The position numbers and the translations under genes were made by a program. Of a stretch of 64,000 nucleotides of DNA, positions 29,078 to 38,836 are shown piece by piece. Each line of letters opens with the position of its first letter. The first letter of the stretch is position 1. The notes below the pieces were generated by a model, which did no database searches, was not told where the DNA came from, and saw nothing but the letters and a program-made list of their open reading frames with translations. Source of the stretch: Bacteroidales bacterium. GTDB taxonomy: Bacteria; Bacteroidota; Bacteroidia; Bacteroidales; UBA3663. The DNA lies in the NCBI GenBank assembly GCA_024694125.1, contig JAILKE010000036.1, forward strand, positions 1 through 64,000, read 5' to 3'.

Positions 29078-31009
29078 TCAGCGGCGAGAGACGCGCTGGA
29101 TTTCGTGCAGTTTCTTCAGCTCATTGCAGATGAGGGAGATGGTCTTGTTGTCGGCCGTGTCGAGAGTGATGTGGCCCGAGAAGATACCCTCGTTGCTCTT
29201 GATCTGAATGTCGGTGATGCTGGCGCTGCTGCAGTCGAAGATGACGCGTGTGATGGTGTTGATGGCGCCGCGTGCATCGATGCCCTGCAGGTCGATGGTG
29301 GTTGATTTCTCGACAGGGCGGAAGACATCGTTGACGGGTTTCTCCTTTTTCTTCTTCTTGAGATGGAGCATGCCGAGCAGTTTCTGCGTGGTCGAGGTGT
29401 GCTGCTGCTCCTTCTGCTTCTTGAGGGCGATGGCCATCTCGTTGGGGAAGTGCTTGTTGAGGTAGCTGCGCACGGCGCTGCGGGCCTTGGATGTAGTGAC
29501 GAACGATGCCCAACCCAGTTGGCAGGTCTCCTTGTCGGCAGTGATAATTTCCACCTGAACGCCCGATTCCAGTTTGGTGCTGAGCGGCATCAGTTCGTGG
29601 TTGATGCGGGCAGCCTCGGCACAGAGTCCGATGTGCGTATGCAAGTCGAAGGCGAAGTCGAGGGCGGTGGAGCCTTTCGGCATCTCGCGCAGGTCTCCTG
29701 CTGGAGTGAAGACATAAATCTCGGTGCTGAGTACGTTCAGCTTGATGGTGTCGAGGAAGTCGAGCGCGTTCGGGTTCGGATCGTCCAGGATGTTCTTGAT
29801 GCTCTTGACCCACTTGTCCAGGTCATTGTCAGCCTCGTTGACCTGTTTGCCGCGTTTGTATTTCCAATGGACAGCCAGACCGTGTTCGGCAATCTCGTCC
29901 ATACGCTCCGAACGGATCTGAATCTCAATCCAGTTGCCGTCCGGGCCCATCACAGTGACGTGGAGCGCTTCGTAGCCATTGGACTTGGGGTGGCTGATCC
30001 AGTCGCGTATGCGGTCAGGGTGCAGTTTATAGACCGATGTGATGGCGGTGTAGATGCGCCAGCAGTCGGTCTTCTCGTCCTCGTCATTCTGTGGCGTGAA
30101 GACGATGCGCGCGGCAAAGAGGTCATACACCTGTTCGAAGGGCACGTGCTTGGTGTGCATCTTGTTCCAGATGGAGTAGAGGCTCTTCATGCGGGCCTTG
30201 AAGGTGTACTTGATGCCCAATCCGTCGAGCAGGCCGATGATAGGGGCGGAGAAGGTGGCGAACAGACGGTCGCGGCTCTCCTCGCTGTCCTTGAGTTTCT
30301 GGCGCAGTTCCTCGTACTCCTCGGGGTGTTCGTACTTGAGACTGAGGTCCTCCAGTTCGCTCTTGATGCTGAACAGACCCAGTCGGTAGGCGAGAGGGGC
30401 GTAGAGGTAGAGCGTCTCGTTGGCAATGCGTTTCTGCTTGAATGGAGACAGGGCCGAGAGCGTGCGCATGTTGTGCAGTCGGTCAGCAATCTTGACGAGG
30501 ATGACGCGTATGTCCTCGCACATGGTGAGCAGCAGGTTGCGGAAGTTCTCCGCCTGTTCCTCGGGGTTCTTGATGCCACGGTGCGAGGCGTCGGAGGTCT
30601 CCTCGGTGACGAAGCGGAAGTTGCCGCCCGATATGCGGTTCAGTCCACGGATGAGTTTGCCGATTCGTTCGCCGAAGGTATCGTCAATCTCCTCGAACGT
30701 GATGTCGGTATTGGGCACAACGTCGTGCAGCAGGGCAGCGCAGATGGAGGTCGAACCCATGCCGATGTCGTGCGATACAATGCGCGCTACCGCCAGGAGA
30801 TGACATATCTGTGGGTCGCCCGACAAACGACGTTGGTTGCCGGTCGCCTTCTTGGCAAATTCAAATACACAGGTGATGAGCTCGGCCTTGTCGCCCTTGC
30901 GTGTATGGGCGTAGTCGTCGAGCAAGCCTTGAAATTCCTGTTGGATATACTGCTCCTCTTCGGGAGTGATGGGCTTTTCGGGTATGGGCGTCTGTGTCTT
31001 ATTCTTCAT
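29078..31009 (-). CDS. RelA/SpoT-family (p)ppGpp synthetase, HD hydrolase motif altered
   Basis: A 643-residue Rel-family protein. Order: HD domain (about 50-200), synthetase domain (about 240-365), TGS (about 400-460, VFTPAGDLREMPKGST) and a short C-terminal ACT-like part. Synthetase motifs look intact: MKSLYSIWNKM, YDLFAARIVF, SNGYEALHVTV and the EIQIR segment with catalytic Glu. In the HD domain H95-D96 are kept, but the next pair, normally Glu-Asp (HDxxED), is Pro99-Asn100. Those two residues are needed for ppGpp hydrolysis in characterised Rel enzymes, so this is probably a synthetase-dominant enzyme. A SpoT-like hydrolase would be expected elsewhere. Confidence 0.88.
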   Translation of the reverse strand: MKNKTQTPIPEKPITPEEEQYIQQEFQGLLDDYAHTRKGDKAELITCVFEFAKKATGNQRRLSGDPQICHLLAVARIVSHDIGMGSTSICAALLHDVVPNTDITFEEIDDTFGERIGKLIRGLNRISGGNFRFVTEETSDASHRGIKNPEEQAENFRNLLLTMCEDIRVILVKIADRLHNMRTLSALSPFKQKRIANETLYLYAPLAYRLGLFSIKSELEDLSLKYEHPEEYEELRQKLKDSEESRDRLFATFSAPIIGLLDGLGIKYTFKARMKSLYSIWNKMHTKHVPFEQVYDLFAARIVFTPQNDEDEKTDCWRIYTAITSVYKLHPDRIRDWISHPKSNGYEALHVTVMGPDGNWIEIQIRSERMDEIAEHGLAVHWKYKRGKQVNEADNDLDKWVKSIKNILDDPNPNALDFLDTIKLNVLSTEIYVFTPAGDLREMPKGSTALDFAFDLHTHIGLCAEAARINHELMPLSTKLESGVQVEIITADKETCQLGWASFVTTSKARSAVRSYLNKHFPNEMAIALKKQKEQQHTSTTQKLLGMLHLKKKKKEKPVNDVFRPVEKSTTIDLQGIDARGAINTITRVIFDCSSASITDIQIKSNEGIFSGHITLDTADNKTISLICNELKKLHEIQRVSRR

Positions 31010-31029
31010 GGGAGGGGAAAGTTTTTAAA

Positions 31030-31135
31030 GAAGGGAAGTGACAAAGAAGTGACAGGGAAGTGACAAGGAAGTGACAAAGTACAAAGTACAAAGTACAAAG
31101 TGACAAAGTACAAAGCGACAAAGGAGAGACAGGGA
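31030..31135 (-). repeat. TGTCACTTCC and CTTTGTACTT word arrays before rel
   Basis: Read on the minus strand, CTTTGTACTTTGTAC words (31073-31120) are followed by TTGTCACTTCC words (31033-31072). The block ends about 20 bp before the rel ATG. Orientation is sense for rel. The rest of the gap (31136-31361) has a 26-bp direct repeat, TCCAATTACAACGTTGCCAT-type at about 31169 and 31197, and a CCAGAGG/CCTCTGG inverted repeat at about 31313-31346. No gene is seen. Confidence 0.85.
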
Positions 31136-31361
31136 CGATGCCAAATACTGATGGTTCGTGTGCTCATTTCATCCAATTACAACGTTGCCATTGTTATCCA
31201 ATTACAGCTTTGCCATTGTTGTCCAATCCGCTGCAGTGTCTTCCGGTTCAATGCTCTTCCGGTCTAATCTGATACTCGATTTGTAGTTCTTTATTTCGTT
31301 CAATGGCATCTTCCAGAGGCAGCCGCTACATACGGTTACCTCTGGAGGATGGATATATGGG

Positions 31362-32681
31362 TTATCGGACGCGTAGGCGTTGGCCGATGCTGATGCGGTC
31401 ACTCTTCAGGCCGTTGAGGCGCTTGATCTTCTTGACCGTCGTATGGTTGCGGTAGGCGATGCCGCCCAGGGTGTCACCGCGGCGGACACGGTAGATACCG
31501 TTGGAGTCCGCTACGCCGCTGCCATAGCTGCCGCTCTTGATGTAACTGTTGCGGCGACCGCGCTTAGGAATCTCCTTCAGATCACCGTTGTGAGGCAGGA
31601 GCGAGTCGGCGCGGAAGGCGAAGATAGAGTCCTGCATCTCGATGAAGGCGAGGGCCTGGTCCTGGGGCAGCGTGAGGGAGTAAGCCTTCTCGGGGCTGCC
31701 CGGCACGATGTCATAGACATACTGCGGATTGAGGCTCTCGATCTGGGTCTTGGGCATGCCCAGCACCTGGCTGATCTGCTCGAAGTTGACCATTGTATTG
31801 AGCATCAATGTGTCGCATACCGGAGGCAGTTCGGCTACCGATCCGCACATGTTGTGTTCGCAGTGATAGTTCATCACATAGGTAGCCGCGATGAAGAGCG
31901 GTACGTAGCTGCGGGTCTCGCGGGGCAGGAAATTGTAAATCTCCCAGAATGTACGCTTGCCGCCCGAGCGGACCATCGCTTTGCGGATGTTGCCGGGACC
32001 GCAGTTGTAGGCGGCTATGGCCAGGTTCCAGTCTCCGAAGGTATTGTAGAGCTGGAGCAGGAAGCGGCAGGCGGCGTCGGTACTCTTGTAGAGGTCGTAG
32101 CGCTCGTCCATGAAGGAGTTAATCTCCAGTCCCTGCAGCATGGCGCTGGATGGAATGAACTGCCACAGACCGGCAGCGCGGGCGCGGCTATAGGCATTGA
32201 TGTGGAGACTGCTCTCGATGCATGCCAGGTACTTCAGTTCGGAGGGCATGCCGTAGCGCTGCAGGGCATCCTCGAATACGGGGAAGTAATAATTGTAGCC
32301 TACACCTACCATGCGCTCGACGAGTTGTCGGCGCTTGTGTACAAACATATCGATGCACTGGCGTACAGGCTGATTGAACGGCATGTCAATCTTGGTAGGC
32401 AGGGCGCGCAGTCGCATTATGTAGATCGAGTCAGGAACGGGCGGTACGTCGGCATCCGATACACAGGTAGAGTCGATGTGGATGTAGAACCGTTCGTTCC
32501 AGTTATAGACATTGACAGTATCGATGCTGTCGGCCATACTCTCAGGTAGGACGATGGCAGAGTCGGTGACGTTGAGCATAGCCTGAAGAGCAGGGTCGCT
32601 GACGTCCGGGGTAGAACTTTGCGCATATACGCTTGCGCACGCGTAAAAGAGAGATGCTAAAACGGTATATAAAGTTTTCAT
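31362..32681 (-). CDS. MltD-like lytic transglycosylase with LysM
   Basis: A 439-residue secreted murein hydrolase with a signal peptide ending near YAQ (about 21). The SLT domain (about 130-270) has the catalytic Glu156 in CIESS, followed by the RARAAGLWQFIPSSA and AAYNCGPGNIRKA motifs. A LysM domain for peptidoglycan binding closes the protein (YRVRRGDTLGGIAYRNHTTVKKI). It cleaves glycan strands to anhydromuropeptides during wall remodelling. It is 3 bp from the DUF5683 gene upstream on the same strand, so it lies in the parB-containing transcript. Confidence 0.93.
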   Translation of the reverse strand: MKTLYTVLASLFYACASVYAQSSTPDVSDPALQAMLNVTDSAIVLPESMADSIDTVNVYNWNERFYIHIDSTCVSDADVPPVPDSIYIMRLRALPTKIDMPFNQPVRQCIDMFVHKRRQLVERMVGVGYNYYFPVFEDALQRYGMPSELKYLACIESSLHINAYSRARAAGLWQFIPSSAMLQGLEINSFMDERYDLYKSTDAACRFLLQLYNTFGDWNLAIAAYNCGPGNIRKAMVRSGGKRTFWEIYNFLPRETRSYVPLFIAATYVMNYHCEHNMCGSVAELPPVCDTLMLNTMVNFEQISQVLGMPKTQIESLNPQYVYDIVPGSPEKAYSLTLPQDQALAFIEMQDSIFAFRADSLLPHNGDLKEIPKRGRRNSYIKSGSYGSGVADSNGIYRVRRGDTLGGIAYRNHTTVKKIKRLNGLKSDRISIGQRLRVR

Positions 32682-32684
32682 AAA

Positions 32685-33401
32685 TCAGAAGTCGAGATGG
32701 TAGCCAACCATCAGGGTTGGGTGATTGTTGGCATCCAGGTCGGAGGATACATCAAAGTGATAGAGTGAGGCATCGACGTAGGCATCTACTATCGAGATGA
32801 GATATACGCCGATCATCCCCACCAAGCAGTAGTCTCGGTAGTTGCGGTAGGAGTTGCGTTTGCGCTTGAAGGCGCTCTCCAGGTAGGAGCGGTGCGCCTC
32901 GACATCGTAGTTGGGCGACAGGAAGTCGCGGTAACTGGCATTGGGGCTGTCCAATACCAGGTCACGGTAGGCGTTGGCGTAGGTACGATAGTACTTCTGG
33001 TTCCAACGGTAGCCGTAGATCAGTCCCAGGTATCCGCCGTAGATGATGGGCAGTTTCCAGTACTTGCGGTTGTAAATCTGTCCACCGCCGGGGAAGAGGG
33101 CTGCATACCAGACAGCCTTGGCTGGTACGGGGTTGAAGCGTGCGAAGTAGGTGTCATCGTCGGGCTTCCAGCGCTCCATGGCCTCCTCGTGTCGTTTCTT
33201 GTCGAACGCCCACAGCAGCGAGTCGGTATTGACACGGTGCAGCTCCGGGTCCCTCTGTCGGGGTGCGGTCGTGGGGTCGGTGTACGAACTGGGGTCAGGC
33301 TCCTGGTCGGGCCTGATGACCAACACCGAGTCGGTCTGAGCGACGCTCATACCGCACAGCAGCCCTATGGCGAGGGTGGAGAGGAGATGTTTAATGTTCA
33401 A
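32685..33401 (-). CDS. DUF5683 family protein
   Basis: A 238-residue protein with an N-terminal signal sequence (ending VAQ, about 21), a long charged linker, and a conserved block around residues 95-130 with FNPVPAKAVWYAALFPGGGQIYNRKYWKLPI that marks DUF5683. Short hydrophobic segments near 120-135 and 195-215 suggest membrane association. It lies between parB and the lytic transglycosylase, a common Bacteroidetes order. It overlaps parB by 11 bp. The function is unknown. Confidence 0.8.
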   Translation of the reverse strand: MNIKHLLSTLAIGLLCGMSVAQTDSVLVIRPDQEPDPSSYTDPTTAPRQRDPELHRVNTDSLLWAFDKKRHEEAMERWKPDDDTYFARFNPVPAKAVWYAALFPGGGQIYNRKYWKLPIIYGGYLGLIYGYRWNQKYYRTYANAYRDLVLDSPNASYRDFLSPNYDVEAHRSYLESAFKRKRNSYRNYRDYCLVGMIGVYLISIVDAYVDASLYHFDVSSDLDANNHPTLMVGYHLDF

Positions 33402-34305
33402 CTTTATCCAGCAGGGTTACGATGTTCTGAAGTTCCTGGTCGTTCTTGAAAGCAATGGTGATCTTGCCCTGGCCCTTGTCGTTGCAGGTCATGCGTACGC
33501 GTGCTGCAAAGAGCTGGGAGAGGTGATCGGCCATAGACTTGCACAGTTCGCCGGCGGCGTTGTCGTCCGACTTGGCTGGTCGGGCAGCAGGGGCACCGTT
33601 CAGTTCGGCGAAGTCGAGTATGCGGCCCTCGGCGAAGTCACGGACCAACTGCTCGACGCGGCGTACGGAGAGGTCCTGGTCCAGTGTGAGGCGGAAGAGC
33701 TTGACCTGCTGTTCGGGATCCTCGACAGGGAGCATGGCACGGGCATGGCCCATGCTGAGACGTTTCTCCTTGAGAGCCAGCTGAATCTCGGCTGGCAGTT
33801 TGAGCAGTCGCATGAAGTTGGCGACCGATGCGCGGCTCTTGCCCACGCGCTGGGCGAGTTGTTCCTGGGTGAGGTTACCCTTGGCCTGCAGTTGCTGGTA
33901 GGCGAGGGCTACCTCTATGGCATTGAGGTCTTCGCGCTGAATATTCTCGATGAGGGCCATCTCCATCACGTCATCGTCGCTCACCTTGCGGATGTAGGCT
34001 GGAATCGACTCGAGTCCAGCTATCTGCGATGCGCGGAAACGACGTTCGCCGGCCACTATCATGTAGGTGCCGTCAGCCTCCTGTCTCAGTGTGACAGGCT
34101 GTATGATACCGATGTTGCGTATTGACTCGGCGAGCTCCTCCAGCGCCTGTTGGTCGAAGTCCTTACGAGGCTGCGTGGGGTTAGCATGTATCAGGTCAAT
34201 TTCAACTTCGTTGATTGACGAGGGTGCGTTGTTGACCGAGAGGGCGTCGTCTGTCTGCATCAAGGCATCCAGTCCACGGCCGAGGCCCATTGTTCGTTTT
34301 GCCAT
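33391..34305 (-). CDS. parB: Chromosome partitioning protein ParB
   Basis: A 304-residue ParB/Spo0J-type CTPase and parS-binding protein. The N-terminal NPTQPRKDFD segment and the GERRFRASQIAGL motif (CTP pocket region) are present, followed by a helix-turn-helix region around QLAQRVGKSRASVANFMRLLKLP and the GHARAML segment. A C-terminal dimerisation domain ends the protein. No parS-like GTTTCACGTGAAAC site is visible in the window. parA lies upstream but is separated by 227 bp of word repeats, unlike the usual tight parAB. Confidence 0.95.
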   Translation of the reverse strand: MAKRTMGLGRGLDALMQTDDALSVNNAPSSINEVEIDLIHANPTQPRKDFDQQALEELAESIRNIGIIQPVTLRQEADGTYMIVAGERRFRASQIAGLESIPAYIRKVSDDDVMEMALIENIQREDLNAIEVALAYQQLQAKGNLTQEQLAQRVGKSRASVANFMRLLKLPAEIQLALKEKRLSMGHARAMLPVEDPEQQVKLFRLTLDQDLSVRRVEQLVRDFAEGRILDFAELNGAPAARPAKSDDNAAGELCKSMADHLSQLFAARVRMTCNDKGQGKITIAFKNDQELQNIVTLLDKVEH

Positions 34306-34327
34306 TATTTCAAATAATACGGGAAGT

Positions 34328-34528
34328 TAAAGGAATTGACAGGGAAGTGACAGGGAAGTGACAAAGAAGTGACAGGGAAGTGACAAGGACGATACAACTA
34401 CTTAATTTAATGGGTAGAGGGTCCAATTCCCAACTTTCACTTTTCAACTTTCACCTTTCATCTTTCAATTTTCACCTTTCAATTTTCAATTGTTTATCAA
34501 TTGTCAATTGTCAATTATCAATTGTCCA
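34328..34528 (-). repeat. Word arrays separating parA and parB
   Basis: On the minus strand, AATTGATAATTGACAATTG and AATTGAAAGGTGAAAG words follow the parA stop (34436-34528). Then TTGTCACTTCCCTGTCACTTC words (34328-34392) lead up to about 22 bp before the parB ATG. Both are in sense orientation. Confidence 0.88.
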
Positions 34529-34532
34529 TTGA

Positions 34533-35309
<777 letters not shown>

Positions 35310-35338
35310 AGTTGTAAAGAATGAGGGTTTTCAACGAT

Positions 35339-35371
35339 GCAAAGATAGGTTGCTTTTTGCAAGTAACCAAC
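35339..35371 (-). promoter_or_regulatory. Promoter of parA
   Basis: On the minus strand, GTTG (35371-35368), 20 bp, TATCTTTGC (35347-35339). The leader is about 22 nt before the parA ATG at 35309. Confidence 0.75.
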
Positions 35372-35459
35372 TTTTTTTATTTTATTTAATAAAATTTGTT
35401 GATAACTCGGCTTTTTGTTGATAACTTTCACACTCAATTTGTATAAAAATAAGTATTTC

Positions 35460-35492
35460 TTTGGATAATAGCCAAAAAATTGCTATCTTCGC
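35460..35492 (+). promoter_or_regulatory. Promoter of surE
   Basis: TTTG at 35460-35463, a 20-bp spacer and TATCTTCGC at 35484-35492. The in-frame TTG at 35461 lies inside the -33 box and so cannot be the surE start. Confidence 0.75.
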
Positions 35493-35511
35493 GCCATATT
35501 TTTTTGTATAT

Positions 35512-36405
35512 ATGTCACAGAATAAACCCAAAGAGCACTTTACGAGTCAGGCTGCAGCCAATATGGCACAGGCCAATGGATCGATGGATTACTTTCCCGA
35601 ACCCTCAGGCTACGGCCAGTTGCCGTCCGATGCACAGGGTCGTCCCACACTGCTGGTTACCAACGATGATGGCTATCAGGCAGGCGGAATCCAGAGTCTG
35701 GTAGAGTCGCTCCGCGGATTGGGTCGTATCATAGTCTGTGCGCCCGATGGACCCCGTTCGGGTTTCTCGGCCAGTTTCACCTGTACACGTCCAGTGACAT
35801 TGCGTCGCATCAGTGACGATGGCGACGTGGCAGTGTATGCCTGCAGCGGTACGCCGGTCGATTGCACCAAACTTGCCCTGCACCGCTTCTTCAGCCAGCA
35901 GGCGCCCGACCTGATCGTGTCGGGCATCAATCACGGTGGCAACGACTCGGTCTGCATCATGTACAGTGGTACGATGGGCGCAGTGCTGGAGGGATGCGTG
36001 GTCGGTGTGCCGGCAGTGGGATTCTCGTTGCTGGATCACAGGCACGATGCCGACTTCACAGCAGCGCAGCAATACACGCGCCGTATCGTGGCCCAGCTGT
36101 TGCAGCACCCGATGCCGCAGGGCGTGGGGCTCAATGTCAATATCCCTGCCACAGACCAACTGAAGGGCGTCCGCGTGTGCCGTCAGGCCGATGGATATTG
36201 GACCAAGGAGTTCCACTACATCGATGGCGACGAGAACGAGGGCGAAGCCACATTCCAGGTGACGGGCGAATATGCGTGCCGTGAGGCCGACTGCCCCGAG
36301 GCGGACCGTTACTGGTTGGAGCGTGATTATGTGACGGTGGTTCCGGTCGATGTGGACTATACGAGTCACCGCAACATTGGGGCATTCCAGTACCTCGAAC
36401 AATGA
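35512..36405 (+). CDS. surE: 5'-nucleotidase SurE
   Basis: A 297-residue survival protein SurE, a metal-dependent nucleoside monophosphate phosphatase. The N-terminal metal motif TNDDGY has Asp52-Asp53; SGINHGGN and YSGTMGAVLEG follow, as in the family. An N-terminal extension of about 45 residues precedes the usual start of the fold. The ATG at 35512 is chosen because the upstream TTG overlaps the promoter. The ATG at 35563 would shorten the extension and is the main alternative. lpxB follows after 23 bp. Confidence 0.92.
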   Translation: MSQNKPKEHFTSQAAANMAQANGSMDYFPEPSGYGQLPSDAQGRPTLLVTNDDGYQAGGIQSLVESLRGLGRIIVCAPDGPRSGFSASFTCTRPVTLRRISDDGDVAVYACSGTPVDCTKLALHRFFSQQAPDLIVSGINHGGNDSVCIMYSGTMGAVLEGCVVGVPAVGFSLLDHRHDADFTAAQQYTRRIVAQLLQHPMPQGVGLNVNIPATDQLKGVRVCRQADGYWTKEFHYIDGDENEGEATFQVTGEYACREADCPEADRYWLERDYVTVVPVDVDYTSHRNIGAFQYLEQ

Positions 36406-36428
36406 TACCTAACTAATACCTTGAGTCG

Positions 36429-37598
36429 ATGAAATACTATCTGATAGCAGGTGAGGCCAGTGGAGACCTGCACGCATCGAGGCTGATGCGTCAGTTGCGC
36501 CTCCAGGACCCTGAAGCCGAGTTCCGCTACTACGGTGGCGATGCAATGCGTGCCGAGGGCGGTACGCTGGTGTGCCACTACTCGCAGTTGGCCTATATGG
36601 GCTTCGTGCAGGTGGCACTGCATGCCCGCACCATACTCAAGGGTATGCAGCGCTGCAAGGAGGACATCGCCGCCTTTGCGCCCCATGCCATCATCCTGAT
36701 CGACTATCCGGGCTTCAACCTGGGCATAGCCAAGTGGGCACGACGTCATCTGCCCACGGCGCGGGTGTGCTATTATATCTCGCCCAAGATCTGGGCGTGG
36801 AAGTCCTACCGACTCAAGGCCATACGCCGTGACGTGGACCTGATGTTGTCTATATTGCCGTTCGAAGTCGATTGGTACGGACGTCGGGGCTACACGGTGC
36901 AGTATGTGGGCAATCCGACTGTGGATGAACTGGCTCCGATGTTGGAACAACTGCATGAGGAGCAGGCTGAACGCTACATCCTGCTCGTGCCGGGCAGCCG
37001 CCGTGCTGAGGTGCGCGACAACCTCGCCGTGATGATGGCTGCCACGCGTGGTATGGGTCAACGCATCATCGCGGGTGCGCCTGGTCTGAGCGCCGAATAT
37101 TATGCCGAGGTCCTCGCCGATATACCCGATGCCGAACACGATGTGCAGGTGCGCTTCGGCCAGACCCACCAACTGATGCAGCATGCCTGGGTGGCTGCCG
37201 TCACATCGGGCACCGCTACGTTGGAGTGCGCCTATCTGGGTTGCCCCCAGGTGGTGTGTTACAACTTCAAAGGCGGCAAGGTGGTCTATAATGCAATGAA
37301 AGTGGCTCTGCGCAGCATACGTTATGTGTCGTTGGTCAATCTGCTCATCTACGGCATCACGGGCGACAAGTCTCTGCCCGACGAACGTCATGCCGCCGTG
37401 TGCGAACTGCTCGGTCCCTACCTCACACCCCAGTCGCTGCGCACGGAACTGCTCCGCCTGATGCCTGCCGATGCTCCGGCACGCCAGACGATGCTGGCTC
37501 AATATGCCGAGATGCGCCGACGCCTGGGCGACACGGGAGCGCCCGGTCGAGCTGCCTCCGCAATAGTCGAGCTATTGCGGAGTCGGCTCGACAATTGA
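36429..37598 (+). CDS. lpxB: Lipid-A-disaccharide synthase LpxB
   Basis: A 389-residue GT19 glycosyltransferase that joins UDP-diacylglucosamine and lipid X to form the lipid A disaccharide at the inner membrane. Motifs are AGEASGDLHA at the N-terminus, YYISPKIWAWK, LPFE, LLVPGSRRAEV and SGTATLECA. Full length. The surE-lpxB order is common in Bacteroidetes. The 3' end carries a GTCGAGC/GCTCGAC inverted repeat, and a GTCGGC/GCCGAC one lies just after the stop. Confidence 0.95.
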   Translation: MKYYLIAGEASGDLHASRLMRQLRLQDPEAEFRYYGGDAMRAEGGTLVCHYSQLAYMGFVQVALHARTILKGMQRCKEDIAAFAPHAIILIDYPGFNLGIAKWARRHLPTARVCYYISPKIWAWKSYRLKAIRRDVDLMLSILPFEVDWYGRRGYTVQYVGNPTVDELAPMLEQLHEEQAERYILLVPGSRRAEVRDNLAVMMAATRGMGQRIIAGAPGLSAEYYAEVLADIPDAEHDVQVRFGQTHQLMQHAWVAAVTSGTATLECAYLGCPQVVCYNFKGGKVVYNAMKVALRSIRYVSLVNLLIYGITGDKSLPDERHAAVCELLGPYLTPQSLRTELLRLMPADAPARQTMLAQYAEMRRRLGDTGAPGRAASAIVELLRSRLDN

Positions 37599-37616
37599 CT
37601 ACGTCGGCTCCGCCGA

Positions 37617-37830
37617 CAATTGAAAATTGATAATTGACAATTGATAAACAATGCAATTGAAAGTTGAAAATTGACAATTGAAAGTTGAAAATTGAAAACC
37701 TCCAATGCAATTTTCGGTGGGCAATTGTAGAATAACTAAATGGCTCAATAAATTGTAAATAGTAAATTGTCAAATAGTAAATAATTCTAATAGTAAATAA
37801 TTCAAATCGTAAATAATTATATTTTAAATT
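37617..37830 (+). repeat. AATTGATAATTG and TAAATAATT word arrays after lpxB
   Basis: Sense-oriented AATTGAAAATTGATAATTG words (37617-37700) after the lpxB stop, then AAATAGTAAATTG and AGTAAATAATTC words up to the DUF5606 start. The composition closely matches the thiG-thiC gap. Confidence 0.85.
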
Positions 37831-37839
37831 TTAACAACA

Positions 37840-38247
37840 ATGATTGACAAGATTTTATCTATCTCGGGCAAGCCAGGTCTCTACAAACTGATAGGCCGTG
37901 GCAAGAACATGCTGATTTGTGAGAACCTCGCTGACAAGCATCGCGTTCCAGCTTTGCAGCGCGACAAGGTGCTCTCCCTGGCCGATATCGCTATGTACAC
38001 TGTCGATGGCGAGGTTTCGCTGAACAGTGTCTTTGCCAAGGCTAAGGCCCTGACTGGTGGCACGGTCGCTCCTGTCGAACTGAAGGCTCCAGCCGATGAG
38101 CAGCGCGCATGGTTCGCTCAGGTCATGCCTGAGTATGATGCTGACCGCGTTCGCTCCAGCGATATCAAGAAGTTCATTCAGTGGTACAACATCTTGATCG
38201 AGACTGGTAATGATGACTTCTCTGAACCTGAGAAGACTGAGGAGTAA
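37840..38247 (+). CDS. DUF5606 family protein
   Basis: A 135-residue cytoplasmic protein with no signal peptide. It starts with the DUF5606 signature ILSISGKPGLYKLIGRGKN and has the conserved LADIAMYT and KKFIQWYNIL segments. The family is conserved in Bacteroidetes as a single-domain protein; the function is not known to me. An acidic tail ends in EKTEE. A long repeat region follows, so it is probably transcribed with lpxB or alone. Confidence 0.85.
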   Translation: MIDKILSISGKPGLYKLIGRGKNMLICENLADKHRVPALQRDKVLSLADIAMYTVDGEVSLNSVFAKAKALTGGTVAPVELKAPADEQRAWFAQVMPEYDADRVRSSDIKKFIQWYNILIETGNDDFSEPEKTEE

Positions 38248-38302
38248 AACAAACTTCGTACGATAACGAAGACGAAAACGAAAAACTTCGTACGATAACG
38301 AA

Positions 38303-38707
38303 GACGAAAACGAAAAGTTCGTTACCAATTCGTTTAATTTTTAGAACACGAAAATAACAAAAAATACGAAATTGTTGGTGTTAATTCGTTAAATTCGGTG
38401 ATAAAGAAAACAACGAAACGAATCGTACGAATTCAAAGACGAAAACGAAAAGTTCGTTACCAATTCGTTTAATTTTTAGAACACGAATTTAACAAAAAAT
38501 ACGAAATTATTGGTATTAATTCGTTAAATTCGGTGATAAAGAAAACAACGAAAAACTTCGTACGATAACGAAGACGAAAACGAAAAAGCGCTTCCGTTGA
38601 GCTTTTTTAGAACACGAAAATAACCAAAAATACAAAATTATTGGTATTAATTCGTTAAATTCGGTGATAAAGAAAACAACGAAGCGAATCGTACGAAAAC
38701 TAATAGA
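38303..38707. repeat. Three tandem 135-bp repeats
   Basis: Three copies start at 38303, 38438 and 38573, an exact 135-bp period. Each begins GACGAAAACGAAAA and contains TTAATTCGTTAAATTCGGTG and GATAAAGAAAACAACGAA. Copies 1 and 2 are close; copy 3 differs near its start. CTTCGTACGATAACGAAG words flank and interrupt them. There is no coding potential. Confidence 0.92.
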
Positions 38708-38714
38708 AAACTAA

Positions 38715-38757
38715 AACGAAGACTTCGTACCATGATGAAAGAGACGAAGTCTTCGTT
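38715..38757. terminator. 14-bp perfect inverted repeat, possible terminator
   Basis: AACGAAGACTTCGT (38715-38728) and ACGAAGTCTTCGTT (38744-38757), then GTTTCC. It could end transcription from DUF5606 before the peptidase gene. The T-run is poor. Confidence 0.5.
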
Positions 38758-38836
38758 GTTTCCGTTATTTATTTCAATTCTCTCACGGTTGGATATTTTT
38801 GTATCTTCCTTTAATTTTTTTTTCGGTTATTATATT

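Noticed and set aside
29363-31063. Long open frame antisense to rel (566 codons)
   Set aside because: It is a shadow of the rel coding frame caused by codon bias, with no start context or family resemblance. A similar antisense frame at 53598-55616 is rejected for the same reason.
35461-35511. TTG start for surE
   Set aside because: It overlaps the predicted -33 box and adds sequence upstream of transcription.
38732-38836. Longer start for the C1 peptidase
   Set aside because: It lies within a perfect inverted repeat and hides the signal peptide, which begins at 38837.
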